Source: Thiohalobacter sp.
GTDB lineage: Bacteria; Pseudomonadota; Gammaproteobacteria; DSM-19610
Length of the DNA stretch: 5,523 nucleotides
Direction: 5' to 3'
NCBI GenBank assembly: GCA_027080445.1
Contig: JALWRY010000257.1
Coordinates: 1-5,523 of the forward strand
Shown here: in pieces, positions 5,374 through 5,523 of the stretch
Layout of the letters: the number at the start of each line of letters is the position of its first letter
Numbering within the stretch: position 1 is the first letter of the stretch
Position numbers and translations under genes: made by a program
The notes under the pieces: model-generated
Seen by the model: only the letters and a program-made list of their open reading frames with translations
The model's database searches: none
Told to the model about the DNA's origin: nothing

Positions 5374-5523
5374 TTATTCTGTGATGTCGATGATTATAAT
5401 TGTCAATAAGCATTTAAAATAGCGCCACTTTCTCAGCGGCAAGGCCAACCGGACAGGCAATTGCCATTCCACAAAAAGTACCCCATCACGCAGGACACCG
5501 GGTTTATGAGAGCTGGTCCTGTT
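5374..5523 (-). other. Upstream region with a 49-codon open frame entering from the window edge
   Basis: One minus-strand frame stays open from the edge at 5523 to a TAA at 5376-5374, giving 49 residues, including GVLRDGVLFVEWQLPVRLA and the C-terminal end CLLTIIIIDITE. I do not recognise it. It would run straight through the promoter-like repeats at 5385-5409, which argues against it, and an open stretch of this length is not rare by chance. It could be the tail of an upstream gene. Nothing convincing is seen on the plus strand here; an ATG at 5507 starts a frame too short to judge and lacks a ribosome site. Confidence 0.15.
5385..5409 (-). promoter_or_regulatory. Probable promoter/operator of the two-component genes
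   Basis: On the minus strand a nine-base direct repeat, TTATTGACA (5409-5401) and TCATCGACA (5393-5385), seven of nine identical, recurs with a 16-base period. Between the copies lies a perfect TATAAT (5398-5393) within the palindrome ATTATAAT. The first copy also contains a perfect TTGACA, but it is not at usable distance from that TATAAT, and the best -10 downstream of it (AATAAT, 5378-5373) would need a 22-base spacer. Which pair is used is unclear; the sequence suggests regulated transcription of the regulator-kinase genes. The ATTATAAT palindrome means TATAAT is also present on the plus strand, so divergent transcription is possible. Confidence 0.4.

Noticed and set aside
1..5523. CRISPR array, tRNA, rRNA or insertion sequence
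   Set aside because: No repeat-spacer pattern, no cloverleaf or rRNA-like stretch, and no transposase reading frame was seen; nearly the whole window is occupied by the five genes.

Overview
The window is a heavy-metal (or related cation) efflux locus of a Gram-negative bacterium. Five protein genes were found, all on the minus strand, so the locus reads from high to low coordinates. The protein types (outer-membrane lipoprotein channel, periplasmic adaptor, RND permease, CusRS/CopRS-type two-component pair) and the moderately GC-rich coding sequence suggest a proteobacterium, most likely beta or gamma. I cannot name the species.

Layout in transcription order. 5523-5325: upstream DNA holding a probable promoter/operator (direct repeats around a perfect TATAAT) and a short open frame of doubtful status. 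5324-4650: OmpR/PhoB-type response regulator. 4672-3248: sensor histidine kinase, overlapping the regulator gene by 23 bases. 3247-3137: a 111-base gap that contains the most interesting DNA here. It has three GTCA half-sites exactly 11 bases apart, then a TATACT -10 box, then a Shine-Dalgarno next to a four-codon mini-ORF whose stop overlaps the efflux operon's first start codon. 3136-1739: CzcC/TolC-type outer-membrane factor lipoprotein. 1729-692: periplasmic adaptor (membrane fusion protein) with an atypical, reduced lipoyl region. 692-1: first 230 codons of a CzcA/CusA-type RND permease, which runs off the window edge.

Inferred working model: the kinase senses a periplasmic metal ion and phosphorylates the regulator on Asp51. 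The regulator then binds the tandem 11-base repeats in front of the outer-membrane-factor gene and activates the C-B-A efflux operon, whose products form a pump spanning both membranes. The metal cannot be fixed from this window, because the specificity-determining transmembrane segments of the permease lie outside it. The protein families are well known. The less ordinary points are the operator architecture (which also resembles a Pho box), the MKRI mini-leader and the reduced adaptor.
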